Shown: positions 16,410 to 25,150, counted from the stretch's first letter. The stretch is DNA of 39,024 bases from Armatimonadota bacterium (GCA_013359125.1 JABWCR010000029.1:1-39024); one strand, 5' to 3'. Program-made: numbers and translations. The notes: generated by a model not told the origin, from the sequence alone.

Positions 16410-16418
16410 TGTCATAAT
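16390..16418 (+). promoter_or_regulatory. Housekeeping-type promoter of the dnaK operon
   Basis: TTGATA (16390-16395), a 17-nt spacer and CATAAT (16413-16418) form a near-consensus sigma-70 promoter. Most of the HAIR element fills the spacer, so a bound repressor would block RNA polymerase. The leader to the dnaK ATG is about 93 nt. Confidence 0.75.
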
Positions 16419-16517
16419 ATCCCATGGCTAATTTTTGGGAACTCCAAGGCGCTCTGACTCGTTAGACAAAGGGCGTAGCGATAGAGCCAAGAATCAAACG
16501 GAGGCGCAAAGGATAAT

Positions 16518-18416
16518 ATGGCAAAAACAGTAGGAATCGACTTAGGCACCACTAACTCGGTCGTGGCCGTCATGGAAGGCGGCGAGCCGGTCGTCATCTC
16601 AACGGCGGAGGGCAGTCGGCTATGCCCGTCGGTGGTCGCCTTTACCAAGGGCGGGGAGCGATTGGTCGGGGCGCCGGCCAAGCGTCAGGCGGTCGTCAAC
16701 CCTGAGAACACGATCTTTTCGGTCAAGCGATTCATGGGGCATCGATTGGACGAAGTTTCGGAAGAGTCTAAGAGAGTGCCTTACAAGATCGTTGCCGACT
16801 CGAAAGGCGACGTTGCGATCGAGATTCCGGCGGTCGGCAAGCCGTTTCGACCGGAAGAGATTTCGGCCATGATCCTGCAGAAGCTAAAGCAGGATGCAGA
16901 GGCCTATCTGGGCGAGCCGGTAACTCAGGCCGTTATCACCGTTCCGGCCTACTTTAACGACGCTCAGCGCACCGCGACCAAGAACGCGGGCGAGATCGCG
17001 GGCTTGAACGTGCTTCGGATCATTAACGAGCCGACGGCGGCCGCGCTGGCCTATGGATTGGATAAGAAGAGCAACGAGACGATTCTCGTCTTCGACCTGG
17101 GCGGCGGGACGTTCGACGTTTCTATTCTCGAGGTCGGCGACGGCGTTTTCGAGGTCAAGTCCACATCGGGCGACACGCATTTGGGCGGCGACGACTTTGA
17201 TCAGCGAGTCTTAGAGTACGTCGCCGACGACTTTAAGAAGTCCACCGGCATCGACTTGCGTCAGGACGCCCAGGCAATACAGCGTTTGAAGGAAGCCGCC
17301 GAGCGCGCGAAGATCGAGCTTTCCAGCACGATCAGCACCAGCATCAATCTGCCTTACATTACGGCAGACGCATCCGGCCCCAAACACTTGGACATGAGCC
17401 TCACGCGGTCGAAGTTTGAGGAGCTTTGCGCCGATCTGATCGAACGCACCAAGGAGCCGTTCTTCAAGGCGATCGAAGACGCCAAGCTGAAGCCGACCGA
17501 CATCGACGAGGTGATTTTGGTAGGCGGTTCGACGCGCATTCCGGCCATTCAAGAGATGTTGCGCAAGGTGATCGGCAAGGAGCCTCACAAGGGCGTCAAC
17601 CCGGACGAGGTCGTTGCGATCGGGGCGGCTATCCAGGGCGGCGTGCTGGCGGGCGAGGTGAAGGATGTCGTGCTTTTGGACGTTACGCCTCTTTCGTTGG
17701 GCATCGAGACCAAAGGCGGCGTGTTTACCGCGCTGATCGAGCGCAACACGACGATCCCTACTCGCAAGAGCCAAACCTTTACGACCGCGGACGACAATCA
17801 GACGCAGGTCGAGATCAAGGTCTTGCAGGGCGAGCGCCCGATGGCGAGCCAGAACAAGATGATCGGCACGTTCAATCTGGACGGCATACCGCCTGCGCCG
17901 CAGGGCATTCCACAAATCGAGGTCTCGTTCGACATCGACGCGAACGGAATTTTACAGGTGAGCGCAAAAGATACAGCGACCGGCAAAGAGCAGTCGATCA
18001 AGATCACCGGCTCGGGCAATCTGAACAAGGAAGAGATTCAGCGGATGGTCAGGGAGGCTGAGGCCAACGCCGCCCAGGATGCTAAGTTCAAGGAAGACGC
18101 AGAGACTCGAAACAAGGGCGATCATCTGGCGCACAGCGCAGAGAAGCTTCTGCGCGAACAGGGCGAGGAGATGACCCAAGACGAGCGCATGAACATCGAA
18201 AACCTTGCGCGCGACCTGAGGACTGCCATCCAGAACATGGAGATGGAGTTGGTCCGATCCAAGATGAGCGAGCTGGAGCAGGCAGTCTATGCGGTTACGG
18301 AGCGGCTCTACAAAGAGAAGTCTGAGAACGCGCAAGAGCCGACCGACACCAACGGACGAGAAGAGGCCGAAACGAACGCGGACGATGTGATCGACGCGGA
18401 GTTTCAGCAGAACTAG
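16518..18416 (+). CDS. dnaK: Molecular chaperone DnaK (Hsp70)
   Basis: This 632-residue Hsp70 uses ATP to bind and release unfolded polypeptides with DnaJ and a nucleotide exchange factor. The ATPase domain shows [17 protein letters not shown] at the start, [47 protein letters not shown] and [11 protein letters not shown]. The linker [14 protein letters not shown] leads into the substrate-binding domain. The C-terminus ends [11 protein letters not shown], the usual EEVD-like bacterial tail. The start has GGAGG and a nearer AAGGA upstream. It is the first gene of dnaK-dnaJ-hspR-tsaE and its promoter carries a HAIR operator. Confidence 0.98.
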   Translation: MAKTVGIDLGTTNSVVAVMEGGEPVVISTAEGSRLCPSVVAFTKGGERLVGAPAKRQAVVNPENTIFSVKRFMGHRLDEVSEESKRVPYKIVADSKGDVAIEIPAVGKPFRPEEISAMILQKLKQDAEAYLGEPVTQAVITVPAYFNDAQRTATKNAGEIAGLNVLRIINEPTAAALAYGLDKKSNETILVFDLGGGTFDVSILEVGDGVFEVKSTSGDTHLGGDDFDQRVLEYVADDFKKSTGIDLRQDAQAIQRLKEAAERAKIELSSTISTSINLPYITADASGPKHLDMSLTRSKFEELCADLIERTKEPFFKAIEDAKLKPTDIDEVILVGGSTRIPAIQEMLRKVIGKEPHKGVNPDEVVAIGAAIQGGVLAGEVKDVVLLDVTPLSLGIETKGGVFTALIERNTTIPTRKSQTFTTADDNQTQVEIKVLQGERPMASQNKMIGTFNLDGIPPAPQGIPQIEVSFDIDANGILQVSAKDTATGKEQSIKITGSGNLNKEEIQRMVREAEANAAQDAKFKEDAETRNKGDHLAHSAEKLLREQGEEMTQDERMNIENLARDLRTAIQNMEMELVRSKMSELEQAVYAVTERLYKEKSENAQEPTDTNGREEAETNADDVIDAEFQQN

Positions 18417-18437
18417 GCTCGAGGAGCTTGACGCGCC

Positions 18438-19490
18438 ATGACGGGATACAAGGACTACTACGCCGTTCTGGGTGTTAGCAAAAAGGCGACCGAACGCGAG
18501 ATTAAGGCCGCCTTCCGCAAATTGGCGCGTCAATACCATCCCGATGTCAACCCCGGCAATGCCGAGGCCGAATCCAAGTTCAAAGAGGTCAACCAGGCTT
18601 ACGAGGTTCTGAGCGACCCGGAGAAGCGCAAAGCCTACGATCGCTATGGCGAGCAGTGGGAGAATATCCAGCGCGCCGGTCGTCAGCCGTCCGGAGAGGC
18701 GTTTGGCGACTTTGGCTTTCCGTTTAAAGACTTTTCGGAGTTCATCGAGAGCCTGCTGAACAACCATCGTCAGACGGCTGCGCAGTATCCGCCCCAGGAT
18801 GTGGAGCAGTCGATCACGATATCGCTGGAAGAAGCGATTCGGGGAGCGAACAAGAGCCTGATACTCAATTTGGACGAGGCCTGCCAGATCTGCCAAGGCA
18901 TGGGTCAGACCAAAGCGGGCGCGCGCCGTTGCGATGCATGCGGCGGAACGGGCCGAGGCCGATTCAACGTGCTCGGAGTCAACATGACTTGCCCGGAGTG
19001 CGGCGGTACGGGCAAGATTGGCGAACGATGCGCGGATTGCGGCGGCCTTGGCGTAACGCGACAAACTCGCACGCTTTCTGTGCGAATCCCGCCCGGAGTG
19101 CGAGACGATCAGAGGATTCGCCTAGCCGGCCAAGGCATTGCGGGCGGCAATGGCAAGCGCGGAGACCTCTATCTTCGAGTGCGAATCCAGCCGCATCCGA
19201 AATTTGAGCGTCGCGGAGAGCACTTGCACACAGAGGTCGAAGTGGATTATCTGACGGCGCTGTTGGGAGGCGAGATCAACGTGGAAACGCCGACCGGCAG
19301 CGTCAAGATGAAGGTGCCTGCTGGATCACAGAGCGGGGCTGTGTTTCGCCTCTCGGGACAGGGCATGCCAAAAGATAAAGAGAAGCGAGGCGACCTGTAT
19401 GCTCGGTTGCGCATCAGCGTGCCGCGACGTCCCGGAGACGAAGAGAAGCGGCTGTTAGAGCAGATCGCCGCGGCTCGCAAGAAAGGGTAA
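18438..19490 (+). CDS. dnaJ: Chaperone DnaJ (Hsp40), type I
   Basis: This 350-residue co-chaperone stimulates DnaK ATPase and delivers substrates. The J domain occupies residues 5-70 with HPD at 34-36. The Gly/Phe linker is short ([11 protein letters not shown], about 86-96). The zinc region keeps all four CxxC pairs: Cys149/152, 165/168, 185/188 and 198/201. The first repeat is slightly divergent (CQICQGMG). Two C-terminal beta domains follow ([36 protein letters not shown]). It lies 21 bp after dnaK. grpE, often found between or before these genes, is absent here. Confidence 0.97.
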   Translation: MTGYKDYYAVLGVSKKATEREIKAAFRKLARQYHPDVNPGNAEAESKFKEVNQAYEVLSDPEKRKAYDRYGEQWENIQRAGRQPSGEAFGDFGFPFKDFSEFIESLLNNHRQTAAQYPPQDVEQSITISLEEAIRGANKSLILNLDEACQICQGMGQTKAGARRCDACGGTGRGRFNVLGVNMTCPECGGTGKIGERCADCGGLGVTRQTRTLSVRIPPGVRDDQRIRLAGQGIAGGNGKRGDLYLRVRIQPHPKFERRGEHLHTEVEVDYLTALLGGEINVETPTGSVKMKVPAGSQSGAVFRLSGQGMPKDKEKRGDLYARLRISVPRRPGDEEKRLLEQIAAARKKG

Positions 19491-19494
19491 AGCA

Positions 19495-19902
19495 ATGTTG
19501 ATACGATTCCAATTAGAAGAAGCGTCGGAAGAGCCGGTCTTTATGATCGGGGTGGCCGCCAGGCTGTGCGGCCTGCATCCTCAGACCTTAAGACTGTACG
19601 AGCGGTTAGGGCTGATTCAGCCTTTGCGCCGCGGCGCCCAAAAGCGGCTCTATTCACAAGCCGACATCGTTCGCCTAAAACGCATCCAACATTTGACGCA
19701 GGACTTGGGCGTCAATCTGGCCGGGGTCGATATCATCCTTCGCTTGCTCGACCGGATCGACAAAATGGAGAGCGAGATGGAGGAGCTGGTCCGTGCGACC
19801 AATGCACGAATGCGAGAGTTAGTGAAGCAGCATAAGCTTCCAGTGGAGTTCAGCAAGCTCGAGATTCGGTTGGAACGAGCCAACTCCGAGCCTGAGAAGT
19901 GA
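19495..19902 (+). CDS. hspR: HspR-like MerR-family heat-shock repressor
   Basis: This 135-residue MerR-type regulator has the HspR core: FMIGVAARLCGLHPQTLRLY followed by ERLGLIQPLRR, then SQADIVRLKRIQHLTQDLGVN, split here. A leucine-rich C-terminal helix (ILRLLDRIDKMESEMEELV) serves for dimerisation. Effector-type MerR cysteines are missing, as in HspR. In Streptomyces, HspR binds HAIR sites and uses DnaK as co-repressor; the matching HAIR site sits in this operon's own promoter. It starts 4 bp after dnaJ and its stop overlaps the tsaE GTG. Confidence 0.93.
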   Translation: MLIRFQLEEASEEPVFMIGVAARLCGLHPQTLRLYERLGLIQPLRRGAQKRLYSQADIVRLKRIQHLTQDLGVNLAGVDIILRLLDRIDKMESEMEELVRATNARMRELVKQHKLPVEFSKLEIRLERANSEPEK

Positions 19903-20318
19903 CCAGACTATCGACCAGCGCCGCTGAGACGGAACAGGTCGGATTTGAAATGGCGCAGGCAATATTCTCTCCTGCTTTCGTTTGCCTGTATGGCGAGTTA
20001 GGGGCGGGCAAGACGACCTTTGCAAAGGGATTTGCGAGAGGGCTTGGGGTCGGCGAGACCGTTCGAAGCCCCTCCTTTGCGCTAATCATGGAATATCCGA
20101 GCTCGAAGGGTCGGTTTCTGCACGTCGATCTTTATCGACTAGAGGATTCGGCTCAGATTTTGAACCTGGGGTTAGACGAGTTGGCAGAAGGGGCTATCGT
20201 GCTTGTCGAGTGGGCCGATCGTTTAGGCGATCGATTGCCGACTGAACGTATTGATGTTCGGATCAAAGTCTTGGGCGACGATCGGCGCGAGATAGAGATC
20301 AGCCCGTCTGTTCCTTAA
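19899..20318 (+). CDS. tsaE: tRNA threonylcarbamoyladenosine biosynthesis ATPase TsaE
   Basis: This 139-residue P-loop ATPase supports the TsaBD complex that makes t6A37 in ANN-decoding tRNAs. Walker A is GELGAGKT at residues 32-39, followed by the family block VRSPSFALIMEY, then HVDLYRLED and IVLVEWADRLGD. The start is a GTG whose GTGA overlaps the hspR stop, indicating translational coupling. Placement behind hspR puts an essential tRNA-modification gene under heat-shock control unless an internal promoter exists. Its 3' end overlaps the convergent esterase gene by 20 bp. Confidence 0.95.
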   Translation: MTRLSTSAAETEQVGFEMAQAIFSPAFVCLYGELGAGKTTFAKGFARGLGVGETVRSPSFALIMEYPSSKGRFLHVDLYRLEDSAQILNLGLDELAEGAIVLVEWADRLGDRLPTERIDVRIKVLGDDRREIEISPSVP

Positions 20319-21018
20319 AGAAGCGCGCGATCATCTTGCTGGCGTCGGACGGCCACTCGTGCCCGCCGTTAAACTCGTGAATAATGACCGGGTTCTTGCC
20401 GTCCTTCGGCGCGTTGCGCAGGTAGCCGGGTGCCCATTCGTCCGCTTTGGGCTCGCATCGGTTTAGGCGGATCATGGCTTCGCGCAGTCGCCGCGCGGTC
20501 GCTATGTCGACCAACGCATCGCTCTTTCCATGGATGATCAGAAGCGGTTTGGGCGTCTTTGCTTGCTGAGCGAATCGAGCGCCGCCTCCTCCCGCTTCGG
20601 CAAAGGCGGCAAACTCTTTGGGGCGCTCCTTAAGGAGCAAGACGGTGAAGAGCCCGCCGTTCGACATCCCGCACGCGCATCGCTTTGTAGCGTCTATTCG
20701 GTGGCGTTTGTTCAATTCGGTCAGCAGGGCGTCGACGAAGGCGAGATCGCGGCCGCCGTCTTCCTCCGGCGAGTGCTGCCAGCCGTTGGCCGTGCGGCGG
20801 CTGACCGGTCCGTAGTTGGGCAAGCCTTGCGGATAGACGACGAGCCAACCTTTGAGATGTTCGTGCAGTGCGAACTTGCGGGCAGCGGCCTCGGCCGTGC
20901 CGCCATGACCGTGAAAGACGAAAGCCATAGCGCCGCTCGGCTTGTCGGGAACGTAGGCGACGGCTCTTCGCTCTTTGTCGCCGACCTTGAGCCGGATCTG
21001 TTCGGTCTTGTGGTTCAT
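20299..21018 (-). CDS. Alpha/beta hydrolase of the PHB depolymerase / feruloyl esterase type
   Basis: This 239-residue serine hydrolase has the oxyanion segment FHGHGG (35-40), then VVYPQGLPNYG and GWQHSPEEDGGRDLAFVDAL. The nucleophile is Ser119 in CGMSNGG, the acid Asp167 in HGKSDALV, and the histidine is His220 in NGGHEWPS. This order is typical of the LpqC/esterase-PHB-depolymerase group. No signal peptide is seen, so it may be cytoplasmic, unlike most polymer depolymerases. Substrate is unknown; short-chain or aromatic esters are plausible. It is divergent from the HNH gene and overlaps tsaE at its 3' end. Confidence 0.88.
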   Translation of the reverse strand: MNHKTEQIRLKVGDKERRAVAYVPDKPSGAMAFVFHGHGGTAEAAARKFALHEHLKGWLVVYPQGLPNYGPVSRRTANGWQHSPEEDGGRDLAFVDALLTELNKRHRIDATKRCACGMSNGGLFTVLLLKERPKEFAAFAEAGGGGARFAQQAKTPKPLLIIHGKSDALVDIATARRLREAMIRLNRCEPKADEWAPGYLRNAPKDGKNPVIIHEFNGGHEWPSDASKMIARFFKEQTG

Positions 21019-21109
21019 GATGGGTTGGACGAATGTCGATCGCAGAGGTTCGATAAGTGGCGAGAAGCATACCCAGGAAGAAGTCGGGCAGCCATCGAAA
21101 GTATTGTCG

Positions 21110-21874
21110 ATGGAATCTAAGTATGGGCAACCATGGAATCGAGAAGAGTTGATCCTTGCCCTTGCTTTGTATTGTCAGATACCATTCAGTGCAACTAGTG
21201 CCAAGAATCCACGCGTGCAACTGCTTGCGGAGCGGCTTGGAAGGACACCGGCATCGGTCGCTCGGAAGCTAGGAAGCTTCGGGTCGCTGGATGAGCGTCT
21301 TGCCCAGAAAGGTATCAGCGGACTGCCGCACACGAGCCGTTTAGACAAGGAAGCCTGGGAAGCGTTCAAGCACGACCTCGGTTCTCTGGCAGTAATGGCG
21401 CACGTGGTCGAGAAATCGCTTCACATACCGACCGGCGAGACTGAAGGCCGGAGAATGACTAAGACTCGGCTCGTTCAAGCGTTTTTTCGGCAGGCGGTAC
21501 TCAGTGGATACAACTATGCATGCTGTGTTACGGGCATCGATGAGCCAGGTTGTTTGATCGCTTGCCACATAGTGCCCTGGAGCGCAGACCCAAGGAACCG
21601 CGCCAACCCTTCGAATGGATTGTGCCTGAGCGCTACGTTCGAGCGATTGTTCGATTGCGGCCTGATGACCGTAACGGCCACTTTGCGGGTGCGTTTCGCT
21701 TCTCAGATGAAGGCCGGTTCAAGTGCGCCGGTTGAGGAGCATATATTGAGGTGCGAAGGCAAACAGATTCAGATGCCCACTCGATTTTGTCCAGACGCGA
21801 GCTTTCTATCGTGGCATCGAGAGAATGTGTTTAGGGATAGATTCCCCCATCAGGTACAATTCTGTTCCCCATGA
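21110..21874 (+). CDS. HNH endonuclease (HNH_2 type, putative restriction-like)
   Basis: The start at 21110 (MESKYGQPWNREELILALALY) fits the usual beginning of this family; the frame is open for 45 more codons upstream but these cross the esterase start region. The 254-residue protein has an N-terminal DNA-recognition-like part (LAERLGRTPASVARKLGSF). The HNH_2 nuclease core has CCVTGI, ACHIVPWSADPRNR, NPSNGLCLSATFERLFDCGL. The HIVPW histidine and the NPSNG asparagine are kept; an HDRAFD-like histidine is replaced by SATFERLFD. Related proteins are annotated as restriction endonucleases, but no methyltransferase is adjacent. Its stop overlaps the first bases of tRNA-Lys. Confidence 0.85.
   Translation: MESKYGQPWNREELILALALYCQIPFSATSAKNPRVQLLAERLGRTPASVARKLGSFGSLDERLAQKGISGLPHTSRLDKEAWEAFKHDLGSLAVMAHVVEKSLHIPTGETEGRRMTKTRLVQAFFRQAVLSGYNYACCVTGIDEPGCLIACHIVPWSADPRNRANPSNGLCLSATFERLFDCGLMTVTATLRVRFASQMKAGSSAPVEEHILRCEGKQIQMPTRFCPDASFLSWHRENVFRDRFPHQVQFCSP
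21855..21860 (+). promoter_or_regulatory. -10 box of tRNA-Lys inside the HNH gene
   Basis: GG-TACAAT lies 12 nt before the tRNA 5' end, within the last codons of the HNH gene. No obvious -35 hexamer is present. Confidence 0.55.
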
Positions 21875-21945
21875 ACCGGTAGCTCAGGCGGCAGAGCAAC
21901 GGACTTTTAATCCGTGGGTCGAGGGTTCGAGTCCCTCCCGGTTCA
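21873..21945 (+). tRNA. tRNA-Lys (anticodon UUU)
   Basis: The acceptor GAACCGG/CCGGTTC is perfect with discriminator A and no encoded CCA. The anticodon stem ACGGA/TCCGT holds the loop CTTTTAA with anticodon TTT. The T arm is GAGGG-TTCGAGT-CCCTC. Length is 73 nt. Its first two bases are shared with the HNH stop codon. Confidence 0.97.
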
Positions 21946-22009
21946 CTCGCAACACACAAGCAGGATTCCCATCCAAGGCGCAGAAACATTCCTATTCGGA
22001 GGGGCAAGT

Positions 22010-23140
22010 TTGGCCGGAGTCCGATTTAGCAAAATCACGAAGAAGTTCAAGTCCGTCGTCGCCGTAAACGAACTGGACTTGGAGATCAGAGATCAGGAGT
22101 TTATGGTGCTTGTCGGGCCCTCGGGTTGCGGCAAGACCACTGCGCTTCGTATCATCGCCGGATTGGAAGAGCCGACGGGCGGCGAGATCGCCATCGGCGA
22201 CCGCGTGGTCAACGACGTTTCGCCCAAAGACCGCGACGTGGCTATGGTCTTCCAAAACTACGCCCTCTATCCCCACATGACGGTGTTGGAAAACATCGCG
22301 TTTGGCCTTCGATTGCGAGAGATGAAGAATTGGGCCTGGCAGCTGAGCCATTGGGGAGAGTCGCGCCGCATTCGCCAAGATATCGACCGGCGCGTGCAAG
22401 AAGCGGCCAAGATGCTGGGATTGGATCAGTTGCTTCATAGGCGGCCGAAGGAACTTTCCGGCGGTCAGCGCCAGCGCGTGGCTCTGGCGCGGGCCATCGT
22501 GCGCAAGCCAAAGGTGTTCTTGATGGACGAGCCGCTGTCGAACTTGGACGCCAAGTTGCGGGACCAGACCCGTGCCGAACTAAAGAAGCTCCAAGAGAAT
22601 CTCGGCGTTACTACGGTCTACGTTACGCACGATCAGAAGGAGGCGATGACGCTCGGGACGCGCATCGCCATCATGAAGGACGGCGTTTTACAGCAGTGCG
22701 ACGATCCCGAAACGGTCTATCGGAAGCCGACCAACATGTTTGTAGCAGGTTTTATTGGCAGCCCGCAGATGAACTTTTTTGACGCCACGGTTGTTGAGGA
22801 GGGCGGGTCGCTTTGGGTCGTTGCGGGCGGTTTTCGGGTAGCGGCGGCAGGCAACGGCTCGGTTCGATCGATGGTCGGCAAGCCAGTGGTGTTCGGCGTT
22901 CGACCTCAGGATTTGACGGCGGTCGGTTCGGGCAGCGATGCGGAGACGCTGCAGGCCCAGGTCGATGTCGTCGAACCGCACGGCGATCGGACCGATTTGC
23001 ACTTGATGGTCGACGGCTCGCGCTTCGTGGCTCAGGTCGATCCTTCGGTGAAGGCGAACGAAGGCGATACGTTGACTCTCAAGGTCAATTTGGAGCGCTC
23101 GCACCTTTTTGACAAAGAGACAGAAGCCGCGGTCTATTAG
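22010..23140 (+). CDS. ABC transporter ATP-binding protein, MsmK/UgpC (sugar importer) type
   Basis: The start is a TTG at 22010 (LAGVRFSKITKKF) with GGAGG 7 nt upstream; earlier in-frame codons run back into tRNA-Lys. The 376-residue ATPase has Walker A GPSGCGKT (36-43), Q-loop FQNYALYPHMTV, signature LSGGQRQRVALARA, Walker B VFLMDEPLSNLD and switch YVTHDQKEAM. A C-terminal MalK/TOBE-like domain follows (VVFGVRPQDL, LHLMVDGSRFVAQV). Such ATPases energise several carbohydrate importers; no permease or binding protein is adjacent, so it may be shared. About 15 extra residues (KNWAWQLSHWGESRR) lie between the Q-loop and the signature motif. apbE starts 6 bp after it. Confidence 0.93.
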   Translation: MAGVRFSKITKKFKSVVAVNELDLEIRDQEFMVLVGPSGCGKTTALRIIAGLEEPTGGEIAIGDRVVNDVSPKDRDVAMVFQNYALYPHMTVLENIAFGLRLREMKNWAWQLSHWGESRRIRQDIDRRVQEAAKMLGLDQLLHRRPKELSGGQRQRVALARAIVRKPKVFLMDEPLSNLDAKLRDQTRAELKKLQENLGVTTVYVTHDQKEAMTLGTRIAIMKDGVLQQCDDPETVYRKPTNMFVAGFIGSPQMNFFDATVVEEGGSLWVVAGGFRVAAAGNGSVRSMVGKPVVFGVRPQDLTAVGSGSDAETLQAQVDVVEPHGDRTDLHLMVDGSRFVAQVDPSVKANEGDTLTLKVNLERSHLFDKETEAAVY

Positions 23141-23146
23141 CCTTCC

Positions 23147-23983
23147 ATGTACCGTTTTGCTCGCCGCTGTATGGCCTGCGAGTTCGAACTGTGCATCGAT
23201 GCGCCATCTCGGCAGTCTGCGATGGAGATGGCCGAGGAGGTTTGGGAACTCATCGCGAGTTTTGAGAAGCAGATTTCTTACTTTCGGCCCGATAGCGATA
23301 TTGCGTTCATCAATGCTATGGCCGCGAAGGAGCCTGTGCAGCTTGAGCCGGGGCTTTTTGGGCTGATCGATCGTTGCGTCGAGCTTTCCAGACAGACGAA
23401 GGGCGCGTTCGACATCACGGCGACGCCCCTGTTGCGGATTTGGGGAATACTCGATCGCGCGCCGCGGTTGCCCAGCGAAGAGGAGATCCATCAGACCCTT
23501 GAGATGGTTGGATCTGATCTTATTCTGCTGAATTCCGAGGGAAGATGGCTTTACTTTGCCCGCCCCGGCATCGAGATCAGCCTTGGCGCTATCGGAAAGG
23601 GCGAGGCAGTCGATCGAGCAATGGCAAGGCTCAAGGAACTGGGCGCAGGCTCGGCGTTGGTCAATGCGGGCGGCAGTTCGATGGCAGCCTTTGGAATCGG
23701 ACAGCCCGTCTCCATAGATGGCAAAGAAGTTGAACTGAAAGACCAATCGCTCGCTGTGTCTGGCGCGGCCGAAGCGACCTTTGTGCTGAACGGCGAGCAG
23801 TTCTGCCACCTCGTTGATCCGCGCACGGGCCGCGCCTTAGCGCCCATGCCAAACGTCTGCGTTGTTGGCGACAGCGCGGCAGATGCCGAAGCCTGGTCGA
23901 CCGCGATCGCCGTTGATCCCGGTCTGTCCGACGCCGCATCCCAGGCGGGCTACGCTCTCTGCGGTAAAATGGGCGCTCAATGA
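23147..23983 (+). CDS. apbE: FAD:protein FMN transferase (ApbE family)
   Basis: This 278-residue protein matches ApbE, which attaches FMN to a Thr/Ser of target flavoproteins, or in some members handles FAD with Mg2+. Landmarks are the N-terminal MACEFELCID, then FDITATPLLRIWG, SLGAIGKGEAVDRAM, LVNAGGS and HLVDPRTGRALAP. No signal peptide is apparent, whereas many ApbE proteins are periplasmic lipoproteins. No flavinylation target motif was recognised among the neighbours. It is translationally close to the ABC ATPase (6 bp) and overlaps the next gene as ATGA. Confidence 0.93.
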   Translation: MYRFARRCMACEFELCIDAPSRQSAMEMAEEVWELIASFEKQISYFRPDSDIAFINAMAAKEPVQLEPGLFGLIDRCVELSRQTKGAFDITATPLLRIWGILDRAPRLPSEEEIHQTLEMVGSDLILLNSEGRWLYFARPGIEISLGAIGKGEAVDRAMARLKELGAGSALVNAGGSSMAAFGIGQPVSIDGKEVELKDQSLAVSGAAEATFVLNGEQFCHLVDPRTGRALAPMPNVCVVGDSAADAEAWSTAIAVDPGLSDAASQAGYALCGKMGAQ

Positions 23984-24390
23984 AGCGCAATCTTATTTAT
24001 GTTTTGGCGGTGGTCGCGGTTGCTGTATTTGTCTATTTGATGATGGGCGGGCCAATGGTTGCGCCAAGTCAGAAAGCGGCGGTTCAGTTTGTAACGCTGC
24101 TGAACGAGAAGAAGTACGACGAGGCTGGCACAATGATCTCCGAGCACCTGCCCGAAGACAAGAAGGATTTCAAACTCCTTTGGATGAGGGCGATGGACAA
24201 GTGGGGCGAGCCGGCCAAGTTCAATCCGATCGAAGAGGTGGACGGGCAGACGGTCATTCCGCATCCGAACGCCTCGCAATCCAAGCGTGTCGAGTTCGAA
24301 GTTCGCGGCTATAACAGCAACGGCTACCTGGCGATCTTCATTGCGCCCGAGAATGGCGGCTGGAAGGTGTTCGATTACGCTCTTAACTAG
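23980..24390 (+). CDS. Small membrane-anchored protein, unknown
   Basis: This 136-residue protein has an N-terminal anchor (LIYVLAVVAVAVFVYLMMGG, about 5-24) and a soluble domain. The domain begins with a helix (AAVQFVTLLNEKKYDEA) like those of DUF4878/NTF2-type lipoproteins, and ends in strands (EFEVRGYNSNGYLAIFIA, GGWKVFDYAL). This resembles small NTF2-like periplasmic proteins, but the family is not certain. ATG overlaps the apbE stop (ATGA). A GGTAAAAT box 9 nt upstream may also give a separate near-leaderless transcript. Confidence 0.78.
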   Translation: MKRNLIYVLAVVAVAVFVYLMMGGPMVAPSQKAAVQFVTLLNEKKYDEAGTMISEHLPEDKKDFKLLWMRAMDKWGEPAKFNPIEEVDGQTVIPHPNASQSKRVEFEVRGYNSNGYLAIFIAPENGGWKVFDYALN

Positions 24391-25112
24391 AAGGTGAAGG
24401 CGTAGGTCGTGCTAAAGAAAAGTCGCTTGGCCAGGATGCCGATCTGCAGCCTGAGCGCTTCGTCGCGCGCGTATCTCAATCCAGCGTTGAATTGCCGACC
24501 GTCCCACTCGCCGATCACGGAAACTTTGTAACTGAAGAGAATCTCCGCGCCTCCTATAAACTCCTCGCGAAAGACGCCCGACCCATAGCCTCCGTGCACT
24601 CGCAGGCCGACCACCTCTCGCTCTTGCATTCCAGAAGTTGGCGCCAGTTCGGCAGATGCGACGACGAAAAAAGTCTGGTTGATCGCATCGATCGCGTCGA
24701 TAATGCCGATGCCGACCTCGATGTTCTTGAAGTTGGCCGGGATGACGTTGACCTTGCCATTGGCAATGCTCTTGTTGCTCATACCGGTTCGATCGATGTA
24801 GGCGCCGCCGACCTCGATGCTGTCGATCAGGCCATAGTTGGCGGATACGCTCTTGTTTTCGGCAAAGAAGGTTCCCAAGGTAATCCGGCCTTGAGTAGCG
24901 ACGTAAGCGTGCGGCACGGTGATCAGCCCTGTCGGGCCATAAAACGTGTTGACTCGCGCTCGGAGGATGTCGTTCTGGATCGACTGTGGTTGGCGGACAG
25001 GAGGGGGCGTCAGTCGGATGTCTCGCGTGTCCAATTCGAATCGCGGCGGGGGATCTTGCGCGAAAGCGGCGCCGACAACAGCAACAAGCAAGACGGCTAC
25101 AATCCTTTTCAT
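24387..25112 (-). CDS. Outer-membrane beta-barrel protein
   Basis: This 241-residue protein has a clear signal peptide ending AAFAQ. After a Pro-rich segment (about 20-45) comes FYGPTGLITVPHAYVATQGR, a block like that in YjbH/GTGL-type barrels. Alternating strands follow (RITLGTFFAENKSVSANYGL; KNIEVGIGIIDAIDAI; GGAEILFSYKVSVIGEW). The protein ends with Phe in TTYAFTF, the usual signal for barrel insertion by BAM. Function is unknown. It lies directly after nrfA on the same strand (38 bp) and overlaps the small anchored gene by 4 bp at the 3' end, so it may share a transcript with nrfHA. Confidence 0.82.
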   Translation of the reverse strand: MKRIVAVLLVAVVGAAFAQDPPPRFELDTRDIRLTPPPVRQPQSIQNDILRARVNTFYGPTGLITVPHAYVATQGRITLGTFFAENKSVSANYGLIDSIEVGGAYIDRTGMSNKSIANGKVNVIPANFKNIEVGIGIIDAIDAINQTFFVVASAELAPTSGMQEREVVGLRVHGGYGSGVFREEFIGGAEILFSYKVSVIGEWDGRQFNAGLRYARDEALRLQIGILAKRLFFSTTYAFTF

Positions 25113-25150
25113 AACGTCCCTCCTTGGCTACGGTCTCTTTTTAGGATACC

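Noticed and set aside
17952-19064. 370-residue minus-strand open frame across dnaK and dnaJ
   Set aside because: Antisense to two certain chaperone genes, no recognisable domain.
21914-22009. Longer N-terminus for the ABC ATPase
   Set aside because: The extra codons lie in tRNA-Lys and its flank; the TTG at 22010 has a good ribosome site and fits the family start.
22688-23809. 373-residue minus-strand open frame
   Set aside because: Antisense to the ABC ATPase and apbE genes, both firmly identified.
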